A stretch of DNA of 64,000 bases from Enterobacteriaceae bacterium 4M9 (GTDB taxonomy: Bacteria; Pseudomonadota; Gammaproteobacteria; Enterobacterales; Enterobacteriaceae), in contig JAADJJ010000001.1 of assembly GCA_010092695.1 (NCBI GenBank), forward strand, positions 3,472,001 through 3,536,000, read 5' to 3'. A model generated the notes under the pieces. That model ran no database searches and was not told where the DNA came from. It worked only from the letters and a program-made list of their open reading frames with translations. Below, piece by piece: positions 44,859 to 53,773 of this stretch. The translations under genes were made by a program, and so were the position numbers. Within the stretch, counting starts at the first letter, position 1; every line of letters starts with the position of its first letter.

Positions 44859-45416
44859 TTAAACTGTGCCGCAAACCTTTTCAATGAGCCCTGCCGGGAA
44901 CTGCATTGACTGCATGATGTGTTCAATCATGCTGCATTTGCGGCCCGTATTGGTGTTGGTTATCACCCAGAAAGGCGTGCCAGGCACCTGTTTCGGTTTG
45001 GTTTGGTTGCCGCTGTGCAGCAACGTGCGCTCGTCGTTGGCAAAATAAACGCGGGTGCGGCCGTGCATCGATTCGGTCGCTTGTGCAAACGCCGCGGCAT
45101 CCTGCGCATAGAGCGTAGAAAGAATCAGCAGAAAACGGTTCACCGCTTTTTTCTGCTCGGCATATTCATCGGAAAGTAACAACTCACGCACGGCACGCAC
45201 GCGGTCACGCGCGGTTTTCGCCACCGGCTTATCAGCCACGGCAACCGGCGCACTCACAACGGGGAGCATCACTTTCGCAGGGGAATTCGTCTCTACAGCC
45301 TGGACGGCGGAAAATTTCAGCATACGCCGTAAAATGTCGGACGCGCTTTCGCCTATGTGCTGGGTGTGGCTGGCAATATAGCGATACAGCTCGTCATCAA
45401 CTTCAATCGTTTTCAT
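44859..45416 (-). CDS. seqA: Replication initiation regulator SeqA
   Basis: 185 residues (E. coli 181). The N-terminal oligomerisation domain (MKTIEVDDELYRYIASHTQHIGESASDILRRML) is followed by a linker and the C-terminal domain that binds hemimethylated GATC, with KPKQVPGTPFWVITNTNTGRKCSMI. It sequesters oriC and organises new DNA. It is the first gene of seqA-pgm and divergent from ybfF. Confidence 0.96.
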   Translation of the reverse strand: MKTIEVDDELYRYIASHTQHIGESASDILRRMLKFSAVQAVETNSPAKVMLPVVSAPVAVADKPVAKTARDRVRAVRELLLSDEYAEQKKAVNRFLLILSTLYAQDAAAFAQATESMHGRTRVYFANDERTLLHSGNQTKPKQVPGTPFWVITNTNTGRKCSMIEHIMQSMQFPAGLIEKVCGTV

Positions 45417-45601
45417 CTTAATCCAGTGCAGTATTATCTTCTGAATACAAGTTGTTGAGGATTATAAGATCTAACCCCAACAGCGGATAGCGTCAAACCG
45501 CAATCGCGGCAAAAGTCAGAATTCGCCGCACTTTTGCGCCCGCATGGCGCAACAGGAAACATGATACCCTAACCCGACGCACTCAAAAAAAGAACTTTGT
45601 T

Positions 45602-46378
45602 ATGAAACTGAACGCTCGCCTGCAAACTGCGCAAACCTCATCGTCCTCTTCACCCATTGTGTTAATTCACGGTCTGTTTGGCAGCCTGGATAACCTTGGC
45701 GTGCTGGCCCGTGATTTGGTCGACACGCACGATGTCTTGCAGCTCGACCTGCGTAACCACGGGCTGTCACCACAAAGCGATGAGATGACTTACGCCGCGA
45801 TGGCGCAGGACGTGCTGGATACGCTTGACGCCAACGGGCTTGAAACCGTTACGCTGGTGGGTCACTCAATGGGGGGCAAAGTCTCGATGGCGTTGAGTGC
45901 GCTGGCGCCACATCGCCTGGACAAGCTGGTGATGATTGATATTGCCCCTGTCGCTTATCCGGTTCGCCGCCACGATGAGATTTTTGCCGCCATTCGCGCC
46001 GTCAGCAACGCGGGAGCGACCTCACGCCAGCAGGCCGCCGACATTATGCGCAAAAAGCTTGATGAAGAAGGCGTGATTCAGTTTCTGCTTAAATCTTTTC
46101 ATAACGGTAGCTGGCGTTTCAACGTCCCGGTGCTGTGGGACAAGTACGACAACATCGTCGGCTGGGAGCCTGTGCCTGCGTGGAATCATCCGGCGCTGTT
46201 TATCCGCGGTGGCAACTCCCCATATATTCTTGAGGAGTACCGCGATGCGCTGCTCGCGCAGTTCCCGCAGTCGCGCGCACACGTGATTGCGGGAGCCGGT
46301 CACTGGGTGCATGCCGAGAAGCCCCAGGCCGTGCTGCGCGCTATCCATCGCTTCCTTGATGACGCGGCTTCTGATTAA
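45602..46378 (+). CDS. ybfF: Alpha/beta hydrolase YbfF
   Basis: 258 residues (E. coli 254). The nucleophile elbow is GHSMGG, the oxyanion region IHGLFGS, and the late histidine is in GAGHWVHAEKP. E. coli YbfF shows esterase activity on acyl-CoA and short esters; the natural substrate is unknown. It is divergent from seqA-pgm. Confidence 0.93.
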   Translation: MKLNARLQTAQTSSSSSPIVLIHGLFGSLDNLGVLARDLVDTHDVLQLDLRNHGLSPQSDEMTYAAMAQDVLDTLDANGLETVTLVGHSMGGKVSMALSALAPHRLDKLVMIDIAPVAYPVRRHDEIFAAIRAVSNAGATSRQQAADIMRKKLDEEGVIQFLLKSFHNGSWRFNVPVLWDKYDNIVGWEPVPAWNHPALFIRGGNSPYILEEYRDALLAQFPQSRAHVIAGAGHWVHAEKPQAVLRAIHRFLDDAASD

Positions 46379-46503
46379 AAACGCATCGACCAGTTGGCAC
46401 AAGCCATGAACGCGTTGGCGCGCCCGATTTCACTCATGTATGATGGCGCGCTGTTAATGCACCCGAACCCGCTACACTAGCCTGTATTCCTGTCATTTTA
46501 ATC

Positions 46504-46785
46504 ATGGCCAAAGAACATACGGACCGAACAACGCTTGATCTGTTCGCAGAGGAACGTCGCCCGGGGCGTCCTAAAACGAACCCACTTTCGCGCGACGAGC
46601 AACTGCGTATCAATAAGCGTAATCAGCTTAAACGCGACAAAGTGCGCGGCCTTAAGCGCGTGGAGCTTAAGCTCAACGCTGACGCCGTGGATGCGCTCAA
46701 CGAGCTTGCGAAACTGCGCGAGATGAGCCGCAGCGAGCTTATCGAAGAAATGCTGATGCAACAGCTTCAGCATACGGAACGCTGA
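46504..46785 (+). CDS. ybfE: LexA-regulated-family protein YbfE
   Basis: 93 residues (E. coli about 97). The N-terminal RRPGRPKTNPLSRDEQLRINKRNQLKRDK region is basic. The C-terminal half looks like a ribbon-helix-helix domain (VRGLKRVELKLNADAVDALNELAKLREMSRSELIEEML), so it is probably a small DNA-binding protein. It is annotated in E. coli as LexA-regulated. I saw no clear CTGT-N8-ACAG box in the 125 bp upstream. Confidence 0.9.
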   Translation: MAKEHTDRTTLDLFAEERRPGRPKTNPLSRDEQLRINKRNQLKRDKVRGLKRVELKLNADAVDALNELAKLREMSRSELIEEMLMQQLQHTER

Positions 46786-46935
46786 CGCCTGCCCTTTCTG
46801 AAAACCTGATATGTTGCATACTGTGCACAAGGTGGCAATAGCTGTTTTCGCAGCTGGCGGGCATCTGCTATGATTGGCGTATCTGTGGGCGTTATGCCGC
46901 CCCCATCTTATTAAGTATCAAGAGGTTTTTTACTC

Positions 46936-47466
46936 ATGGCAATCGTAGGCATTTTCTTTGGCAGCGACACAGGCAACACCGAAAACATCGCAAAAATGAT
47001 TCAGAAACAGCTTGGTAAAGAGGTTGCTGAAGTACGCGATATTGCTAAAAGCAGCAAAGAAGATCTGGAAGGCTTTGATATCCTGATGCTCGGCATCCCG
47101 ACCTGGTACTACGGTGAAGCGCAGTGCGACTGGGACGACTTTTTCCCAACGCTGGAAGAAATTGATTTCAACGGCAAGCTGGTTGCCCTGTTTGGCTGCG
47201 GCGATCAGGAAGACTATGCGGAATATTTCTGCGACGCGCTCGGCACCATTCGTGACATCATTGAACCGAATGGCGCAACCATTGTCGGTCACTGGCCAAC
47301 CGCAGGTTACCATTTCGAAGCCTCCAAAGGCCTTGCCGATGACGCCCACTTCCTGGGACTCGCCATTGATGAAGACCGCCAGCCGGAACTGACCAATGAG
47401 CGCGTTGAAAAATGGGTGAAGCAGGTTTTTGAAGAGCTGCACCTTGACGAGATTATTAACGCCTAA
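46936..47466 (+). CDS. fldA: Flavodoxin FldA
   Basis: 176 residues, equal to E. coli flavodoxin 1. The FMN phosphate loop is GSDTGNTENIAKMI; the isoalloxazine loops contain PTWYYGEAQCDWDDF (Trp) and FGCGDQEDYAEYFCDALG (Tyr). It donates electrons to MetH, IspG/IspH, BioB and others, and is essential in E. coli. AAGAGG lies upstream of the ATG. It precedes fur by 299 bp. Confidence 0.97.
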   Translation: MAIVGIFFGSDTGNTENIAKMIQKQLGKEVAEVRDIAKSSKEDLEGFDILMLGIPTWYYGEAQCDWDDFFPTLEEIDFNGKLVALFGCGDQEDYAEYFCDALGTIRDIIEPNGATIVGHWPTAGYHFEASKGLADDAHFLGLAIDEDRQPELTNERVEKWVKQVFEELHLDEIINA

Positions 47467-47765
47467 GGCATTTTGAGGATGCGGCGCTTCCCTTATGCGC
47501 CGCATTAATAGATAATGCCGATGTAAGTGATTGCTACAATTTTTTAACGTCACCCCTGTTTATCTGTACAATATCCGCAATATTTCGCTGGTGATTTCGC
47601 ACAGTTAGCTACATCACCGAAATTCTTTGTTAACGTCGTTACACTTTTATACGCGGTTTCTATTTAGACCCTACGGTTCTATAATGAAACGCATTCATTT
47701 TTAAGTGAATTCTATGCAGCACTCCCTTAAGGGGGTAAGTTATTAAGTTACAGGACAAATTCCGC

Positions 47766-48218
47766 ATGACTGACAATAATACCGCACTAAAAAAGGCCGG
47801 CCTGAAAGTCACGCTTCCCCGGTTGAAAATACTGGAAGTCTTACAGGAGCCTGAAAATCACCACGTCAGTGCGGAAGATTTGTATAAGCGCCTGATTGAT
47901 ATGGGTGAAGAAATTGGTCTTGCCACGGTCTACCGCGTACTGAACCAGTTCGATGACGCCGGTATTGTGACGCGTCACAACTTCGAAGGCGGTAAATCCG
48001 TTTTTGAACTGACTCAGCAGCACCATCACGATCACCTGATCTGCCTGGATTGCGGCAAAGTGATTGAGTTTAGCGACGATTCCATTGAATTGCGCCAGCG
48101 TGAAATTGCCCAGCGCCACAACATTCGCCTGACCAACCACAGCCTGTATCTGTACGGTCACTGTGCCGAAGGTGAGTGCCGCGAAGATGACCACGCGCAC
48201 GATACCCGCAACAAATAA
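47766..48218 (+). CDS. fur: Ferric uptake regulator Fur
   Basis: 150 residues (E. coli 148). The N-terminal winged helix (ALKKAGLKVTLPRLKILEVLQEPENHHVSAEDLYKRL) is followed by the dimerisation and metal domain with HHHDHLICLDCGKVIEF and CAEGECREDDHAHD, which hold the zinc cysteines. It represses iron uptake genes with Fe2+. A strong terminator follows. Confidence 0.97.
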   Translation: MTDNNTALKKAGLKVTLPRLKILEVLQEPENHHVSAEDLYKRLIDMGEEIGLATVYRVLNQFDDAGIVTRHNFEGGKSVFELTQQHHHDHLICLDCGKVIEFSDDSIELRQREIAQRHNIRLTNHSLYLYGHCAEGECREDDHAHDTRNK

Positions 48219-48235
48219 TCGCCCTTAGGGGTAAT

Positions 48236-48268
48236 AAAAAACCGGAGAATCGCTGCTCCGGTTTTTTT
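48236..48268 (+). terminator. fur terminator
   Basis: ACCGGAG (48241-48247) pairs with CTCCGGT (48256-48262), extended by A/T runs, with seven Ts following. It may also act on the minus-strand gene that ends at 48348. Confidence 0.9.
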
Positions 48269-48347
48269 ACGCCTGTCGTTTCACAAATGGGCATTAAGAC
48301 TACGACGCAATGCCCTGATTCCCGCACAGCTTATATTATGTACCCTT

Positions 48348-48626
48348 TCACAATTTTATCGTTTTCTGGCGCTCCACCAGTGCGTAGCGAAAGGCCGTGC
48401 TCTCGTTATTGAGGCAAACAGTACGTAGGTGCCGGTTGCAGATAAACCAGATTTCATCACGATCGTTAGACAAAATATAATACGCATCAGCAGACTCTGA
48501 CGGGTTATAGCACCCCAGCACACGATAAGCGTTATCCGTACAGAAACCACTGCGTAGCGGTAACGGTCGTGGCCCCTCTTCCAGTTGCTCAATCCTGATA
48601 TACAACCCTTGCTCAAGCCAAAGCAT
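48348..48626 (-). CDS. Uncharacterised 92-residue protein
   Basis: I do not recognise this protein. It starts at an ATG with AAGGAGCGCGC before it (strong ribosome site), which I prefer over the upstream in-frame ATG. The product is soluble, with three cysteines and a compact core: MLWLEQGLYIRIEQLEEGP, then RVLGCYNPSESADAYYIL and DEIWFICNRHLRTV. No signal peptide or membrane helix is seen. It is convergent with fur and lies downstream of chb on the same strand, separated by a chb terminator, so it is likely transcribed alone. It may be an enterobacterial orphan family. Confidence 0.7.
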   Translation of the reverse strand: MLWLEQGLYIRIEQLEEGPRPLPLRSGFCTDNAYRVLGCYNPSESADAYYILSNDRDEIWFICNRHLRTVCLNNESTAFRYALVERQKTIKL

Positions 48627-48761
48627 GCGCGCTCCTTGTGTTCTGCGATGAAGATGCCTGTACCGCCATGACAAACGCGACAAAACAGGCATTAGAAATA
48701 CCGGATAGAATTAAAGCGTAGTGGCTATTTTGCTGAGCATTGTCCGAAAAACGTGAATAGT

Positions 48762-48791
48762 AAAAAGGCCCGGCGTATTCGCCGAGCCTTT
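48762..48791 (-). terminator. chb terminator
   Basis: AAAGGC-C-CGGC pairs with GCCG-A-GCCTTT around GTATTC (one internal mismatch). The A run at 48762-48766 gives a T tract on the minus strand. Confidence 0.75.
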
Positions 48792-48821
48792 GCTCATCAG
48801 AAAGATGAATAACAGGTGGAA

Positions 48822-51473
48822 TTACTTAACCGGGGTTTCGCGCCCAAAGCGTTTGCCGTCCGGCGTTACGCTGCGTACCAGTACCGAGCCACTAACCTGC
48901 GGGCGAGCCTGATCATCGTAACGCTGCCAGGTTTTGCCATCGTCGGTGGAATACTGAATTGCCACGCCCGGCAGAGCCGTGTTTGCAGCAAGCTTACCGT
49001 CGGTGATACGCGCACCCGGTACTGGCAGACGCCAGGCGATGTTAGTATCCACTTTCGCCAGTTCGCGCTGACCGAGCAGGTTAGCAAAGCGTTCCCAGTC
49101 CTTCTCCAGCGCCTTCTTGTCTACAAAGTTGGTTTCGCCACCTTTGAATTCACGGCCAGCTACGTAATCCAGCTCCCAACCAGCACGGTGCCATGCACGC
49201 TCTGCTACGGAGAACAGACGCGGGAACAGGCGATATTCCAGCTGGTCATCGGTACGTACGACTTCACTCCACACCTGAGCAGACATGCCGTAAGCACCCG
49301 GCCAGGTCTTCTCAGAACCCGAGGTGAAGGCGTTACCATCGCGGTCTACCGATGTTTCTGCGTTCTGCGGCATGTTATTAGGTGCGAAGGCGAAGATCTT
49401 ACGCTCATCGCTAAAACGGGTGCCCCAGTAGTAGCCAGGTTCTTTCGGATCCACTTCCTGCGGGAAGTCCAGATACAGGTAGTCAGGGTTAGAAATGGTG
49501 ACTTCAAAGCCTTTATTAGCCCAGTCGTTTACTGAATCACCACCGCCCCAGTAGATGGTATCCCAGAAGTTAACGCCCATACGTTTGGTCGCAAACTCAG
49601 AGGCATCTTTCGCATCTTTTACGCCGTCCTGCCAGGCCATCATCTTCGCAATGCCATGGTCATTAACGAGCTTACTGACCTGAATCGCAAAGTAGCTCGG
49701 CAGGTGTTCCAGATCCTCGACCTTGCCTTCTTTGAGCATGGCCTGGCAAACCTGCGACTTCGCCCACGGTTTGTCCTGCGTGCTCATGTCGATAAGGCCC
49801 TTGCCTTCGGCACCGGAATTCTTATCGGCATAGCCTGCGCCCAGGTAGATGTTTTTCGCTTCATCACCGCCAAAGTGCCAGGTTTCCAGAGGCTGTCCGG
49901 CTTCTTTATGCATCGCCTGCATTTCACCAATGACTTTATTGACGAAGTTCAGCGAGGAGTCCATGCACGGGTTCAGGTAGCCGGTGTGGTCGTAGTACTG
50001 CACGCCGGTGGTGTTGGAAGTATCGGTCGGATCCAGCAGGCGGAATTCGTTCGCCTCTTTCTCTTTGCCTTCTTTCATCAGGCGGTCATAGCGCGCTTCC
50101 ATAGAGATAGCGGCTGCACGGGCGTGCGCTGGCATATCGATTTCCGGGATAACCTGTACATGGCGCGCCGCCGCGTACTTCACGATTTCGATATAGTCAG
50201 CACGGGTGAACCAGCCACTGCCGTTGTTGTCGCTGTCCGGACCAGAACCCAGCTGCGGCAGCAGGCAGGTTTTTTCAGTCAGGTCGTGGCAACGTTTGCC
50301 ACCAATTTCCGTCAGCTCTGGCAGGCCTGGGATTTCAATACGCCAGCCTTCGTCATCGGTCAGGTGGAAGTGGAATTTGTTCATCTTCAGCGCGGACATC
50401 TGGTCGATAGCGCGCAGAATGGCAGGCTTGGTGTGGAAGTTACGACCTACGTCGATAAACATGCCGCGGTAAGCAAAACGCGGGGCATCTTTGGCATCAA
50501 GCGTGGCAATTTTCTTGTCGCCGTCCATCGGGACCAGAGACATGATGGACTGCAGGCCGTAGAACACGCCCGCGGCGTCATAACCGGTGATGACCGCTTC
50601 TTTCTCGCCAATCTTCAGCGTGTAAGCACCTGATACCGCCTCATCGCCGCTAAAGCCGTCTTTCTTCACTTCGGTACGCACCGGATAACCGGTTCCGGTT
50701 TTCACACCCAGGCGTGCAAAACGCGCTTCAACGGCCTTAGCACTCGCCTTGTCCAGCGTCGCCATGTCCAGCTTCACACCCTTGCTCAGGTCAACATCCT
50801 GGCCGTGTACCGTGACCTGCATCGGGGTTGGCATAATCTGGCCGCGTAGTTCACCCGCATTGAGCAGCTTCACATCGCTGTTTTTCTCAAAACGCGTTTC
50901 TGCCGTCATCAGAATGTTATTGTCTTCTTTGGTGCGCTTCCACTGCTCGCCAATCGGCGTGACGAAGCTGTCGAGATCTTCGGTATCGGTGCTGGCAATC
51001 ACTTTCGGTTTGGCATCGCCAGAGGTTACGTACCAACGTGGGATGACGTCGGTCATGAAGATCTGCCAGTATTCGTTGATAATAGGGATTTCAACCGTGC
51101 CACCTGCCGGGAAGCCGGTGAATTTGTCGGTCGGCTCCAGCTTATGCAGGTCGCCCACAACGTGCGTTACCTTGAACTGATCGCTGTCGATTTTCAGGAC
51201 CTGACGAATGCTCGGGAACCAGATAGTCCAGTCCTTGCTGGTGATCGCCTCACCGTTATTGGTCAGTTTAATGGTGGCTTTGTTACAAGAAGCCCAGTCA
51301 GCGCCGAGCGCCGCGCAGTCCACGCCGTTAAGCGCCGCCTGGTTATCATTAACGGTGTAATTGAGCTTCAGTTTGCTAATACCGTCTACCGTTTCCTGTC
51401 CGGCAAAGGCCGCACCGCTGCACAGAAGCGCCGAAATTACGCCGCCTAATACGCTCGCTTTAAACATTTTCAT
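48822..51473 (-). CDS. chb: Chitobiase (GH20 beta-N-acetylhexosaminidase)
   Basis: 883 residues, close to Serratia marcescens chitobiase (885 as I recall). The signal peptide is about 1-24 (LLCSGAAFA-G). An N-terminal carbohydrate-binding-like domain (about 28-180) precedes the GH20b domain and the TIM-barrel catalytic domain. The catalytic pair Asp537-Glu538 sits in WHFGGDEAKN. A C-terminal immunoglobulin-like domain ends the protein. It splits chitobiose and chitooligosaccharides to GlcNAc in the periplasm or outside. It is the last gene of chiP-chiQ-chb, 18 bp after chiQ. As I recall, K-12 has chiPQ without this gene. Confidence 0.95.
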   Translation of the reverse strand: MKMFKASVLGGVISALLCSGAAFAGQETVDGISKLKLNYTVNDNQAALNGVDCAALGADWASCNKATIKLTNNGEAITSKDWTIWFPSIRQVLKIDSDQFKVTHVVGDLHKLEPTDKFTGFPAGGTVEIPIINEYWQIFMTDVIPRWYVTSGDAKPKVIASTDTEDLDSFVTPIGEQWKRTKEDNNILMTAETRFEKNSDVKLLNAGELRGQIMPTPMQVTVHGQDVDLSKGVKLDMATLDKASAKAVEARFARLGVKTGTGYPVRTEVKKDGFSGDEAVSGAYTLKIGEKEAVITGYDAAGVFYGLQSIMSLVPMDGDKKIATLDAKDAPRFAYRGMFIDVGRNFHTKPAILRAIDQMSALKMNKFHFHLTDDEGWRIEIPGLPELTEIGGKRCHDLTEKTCLLPQLGSGPDSDNNGSGWFTRADYIEIVKYAAARHVQVIPEIDMPAHARAAAISMEARYDRLMKEGKEKEANEFRLLDPTDTSNTTGVQYYDHTGYLNPCMDSSLNFVNKVIGEMQAMHKEAGQPLETWHFGGDEAKNIYLGAGYADKNSGAEGKGLIDMSTQDKPWAKSQVCQAMLKEGKVEDLEHLPSYFAIQVSKLVNDHGIAKMMAWQDGVKDAKDASEFATKRMGVNFWDTIYWGGGDSVNDWANKGFEVTISNPDYLYLDFPQEVDPKEPGYYWGTRFSDERKIFAFAPNNMPQNAETSVDRDGNAFTSGSEKTWPGAYGMSAQVWSEVVRTDDQLEYRLFPRLFSVAERAWHRAGWELDYVAGREFKGGETNFVDKKALEKDWERFANLLGQRELAKVDTNIAWRLPVPGARITDGKLAANTALPGVAIQYSTDDGKTWQRYDDQARPQVSGSVLVRSVTPDGKRFGRETPVK

Positions 51474-51491
51474 CTGCTGTGTCCTTCCGTT

Positions 51492-51815
51492 TTACGGGTT
51501 GATGGCGTGGCTTTCCTGCCAGATTTTTTCACATGCGTCCGCGACAGCCTGATCGTCGCCGCTTTTTCTGGCCTTGATACATTTCTGGTATTCCGCAGGT
51601 GGGATAGTTTCTGCGGCGACACTTTCACGCTGCCGGGCTTCTGCCGCTGTTTTGGGCATATTTTCACAAGCTTTCAGCTTTTCAGGTGAACCTTCGGCAG
51701 TCTGGATACAGGTTTCCCAGGCCTGTTGCAATCTCACGTCTTCCTGTGGGCCTGATGAGTGGCTACAGGCACTAAGGCCCAGCACCGCCAACGCAATGAC
51801 CATACTTTTTTTCAT
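51492..51815 (-). CDS. chiQ: Chitosugar-operon lipoprotein ChiQ (YbfN)
   Basis: A 107-residue lipoprotein with lipobox LSAC (Cys17). Four or more further cysteines (CIQTAEG, KACENMP, QKCIKARK, DACEKIW) suggest disulfides in a small helical domain. Its role is unclear; it is always next to the porin gene chiP. It lies 55 bp after chiP. Confidence 0.93.
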   Translation of the reverse strand: MKKSMVIALAVLGLSACSHSSGPQEDVRLQQAWETCIQTAEGSPEKLKACENMPKTAAEARQRESVAAETIPPAEYQKCIKARKSGDDQAVADACEKIWQESHAINP

Positions 51816-51870
51816 ACTGTTTCCTTACGCGTGTGACCGGGGCTGGTATGGCCCCGGTGCGATATCAGAA

Positions 51871-53331
51871 TCAGAAAATGGTGAACGGTGCGATGACCAT
51901 GAATTTCACGTCACGCTCGTCCTGGAAGATGTTGCGATAACCACCGCCCCAGCTTGGGATGTCACTGTGGTTGTCATATTCGGTGAAGTGGAGTTTGAAC
52001 AGCGTGCCTTTTGCACGGCCTTCCTGAACGGTATACATCGCATCCAGGCTATAGGCAGACTCTCTCAGGCGCTGGCTCTGATCGAAAGAGAAGTGGGAGC
52101 TGGGTTTGGCATCCCAACCATACGCATAAGAAGCACCAACGGCCCAGCCAGCCAGGTTCCAGTTACTGAGATCGTACATGGCGCCGAAGAAGACGGCTTT
52201 TTCGCCGTTGGCGTTAAAGTCAGAACGGTTATCCCACCAGACATCCAGGCGACCGTTAGAGGAAGCGTATGTTGGCGTCATACGCTGCAGGAAGAATCCC
52301 TGATTCCCTTCTGCCCGAACCCAGGTTCCTTCAAGACGCAGATCAACCTGACCAATTTTATAACCAAAGGTCAGTGCCTGCAGCCATGCAGTGCCGTCAT
52401 ACAGGTCGTTATTCAGATCCGGATTAGTCAGCTTATCGTCTTTAACTTTATCGCGTGCACCATAGAACTGATAGCTGGTGGAAAGCGGGCCACCTGCCAC
52501 ATCAAATTTGTAGCTGGCTTTGGCAAAATACTGGTCAACGAAGCCCTGAGACTGACCAAATGCAGCTTCGACTACGAGGTCATTTTTAAAATCATATTTT
52601 GCGCCGATAGAGTGCAGATAACGCACGCGGGTATTTTTATCTGCCTGATAAAACTTATCGGTTTTGGTGTGCCACGGCGCTTTATATTCGTTGGCCCACA
52701 TGTAAGTCAGGCTCAACGCACCGTCATTGCCAAAGTCAAAGTTGGCACCGGTCTCTGCCCCCTGGTAAGTACCTGGCATAAAGCTCCAGTGCGGGGCCAG
52801 TAACGATTGACCAGTAGGCTGAATGTAACCCGCACGCGCCCACATTGGACCATACTGGAATTTTGCTGCTGCTTTATAAAGACTTACGCCGCTCTTATCA
52901 CCAGCCCAGGCTTCATCATAACCACGGTTGCTGGAGGAGAATGCGATTTCGTTCGGGTGACCGCTGGCGGAGGACTCTCCCATTTCAATGGCAGTAAATA
53001 CCGCAAAGTCGAAGCCGAACATATCGGCAGCATAACCCGACTGGAAATCCAGATTTGCGTTCCAGGTAGAATGCGACAAGTTGGTTTTGTATTTTTTATA
53101 ATCCGGGTTTACCACATTAACTTTGGAACCATCCGGCAACACTTCTTCTTTGGTTGGGCTTAAATCTTTACGGTCGCGCTCGCGCTGCCAGTAATAAATA
53201 CCACCGGTAAGGGAAGAGTCTTCGATAAAACCGGCGGCTTTCGCTTCGGGCATTGCCACAAAGCCTGAAAGCGCTGTCACAGACGCGATAGCAAGCGCCA
53301 GCGTACTACGTTTGCCACTGAACGTACGCAT
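51871..53331 (-). CDS. chiP: Chitooligosaccharide porin ChiP (YbfM)
   Basis: Outer-membrane beta-barrel of the OprD family, 486 residues (E. coli 468). The signal peptide ends near residue 32 (MPEAKA-AGF). The barrel has alternating aromatic strands and ends in a C-terminal Phe (MVIAPFTIF), the assembly signal. It admits chitobiose and chitotriose. In E. coli and Salmonella chiP is silenced by the sRNA ChiX and repressed by NagC; I did not test the 5' leader for ChiX pairing. Confidence 0.95.
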   Translation of the reverse strand: MRTFSGKRSTLALAIASVTALSGFVAMPEAKAAGFIEDSSLTGGIYYWQRERDRKDLSPTKEEVLPDGSKVNVVNPDYKKYKTNLSHSTWNANLDFQSGYAADMFGFDFAVFTAIEMGESSASGHPNEIAFSSSNRGYDEAWAGDKSGVSLYKAAAKFQYGPMWARAGYIQPTGQSLLAPHWSFMPGTYQGAETGANFDFGNDGALSLTYMWANEYKAPWHTKTDKFYQADKNTRVRYLHSIGAKYDFKNDLVVEAAFGQSQGFVDQYFAKASYKFDVAGGPLSTSYQFYGARDKVKDDKLTNPDLNNDLYDGTAWLQALTFGYKIGQVDLRLEGTWVRAEGNQGFFLQRMTPTYASSNGRLDVWWDNRSDFNANGEKAVFFGAMYDLSNWNLAGWAVGASYAYGWDAKPSSHFSFDQSQRLRESAYSLDAMYTVQEGRAKGTLFKLHFTEYDNHSDIPSWGGGYRNIFQDERDVKFMVIAPFTIF

Positions 53332-53724
53332 ATGAAAATTCCTCTTTGACGTAATAAATATCGCCAGCCATAAACGGCAAATCGGCGAAAAGAAAAAAGT
53401 GCCCGTAGGCTAAGTTCCCTGAGTCAATTGCGTCTCTACGCTCTCACTGACCGCAACCAGACTATTTTTTGCGACGCGAATTATCAACGTTTTCGGAGAA
53501 AGAATGTGCAGATTATGACGAAGTGCACATAATTTATGAGAGAATGTAAGAAAGTATATTTATGCAAGCTTTTCAGGTAAAAAGCCGTCAACTATTCACA
53601 AAATATTCAAAATTTCTTGATAAAAACCATAATAACAAAAAGGAATTAAATGCAGATACTTACAACCAGGATACCCACCGCAAGAAAGGTTAATTCGCAA
53701 AACGAATATTCACATTAAAGACAT
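53332..53724. other. chiP upstream region
   Basis: About 390 bp without a gene, AT-rich from 53500 to 53710. A weak NagC-like sequence (TTTTTTGCGACGCGAATTAT) lies at 53465-53484, about 135 bp upstream of chiP. Its two halves are only loosely symmetric, so NagC control here is an inference from the E. coli operon. Confidence 0.4.
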
Positions 53725-53749
53725 AAAAAAACGCCGCATAAGCGGCGTT
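53725..53749 (-). terminator. glnS terminator
   Basis: ACGCCGC (53731-53737) pairs with GCGGCGT (53742-53748), loop ATAA. The A run at 53725-53730 gives a T tract on the minus strand. Confidence 0.92.
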
Positions 53750-53773
53750 ATAAGTACGAACTCTCAGCAATGT

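Noticed and set aside
46379..46503. LexA box upstream of ybfE
   Set aside because: No CTGT-N8-ACAG sequence is present in the gap, only isolated CTGT words.
47705..47746. Possible uof leader peptide upstream of fur
   Set aside because: Only a short frame of 10-13 codons ends about 19 nt before the fur ATG. It is shorter than the E. coli uof I remember (28 codons) and lacks the expected coupling, so I do not annotate it.
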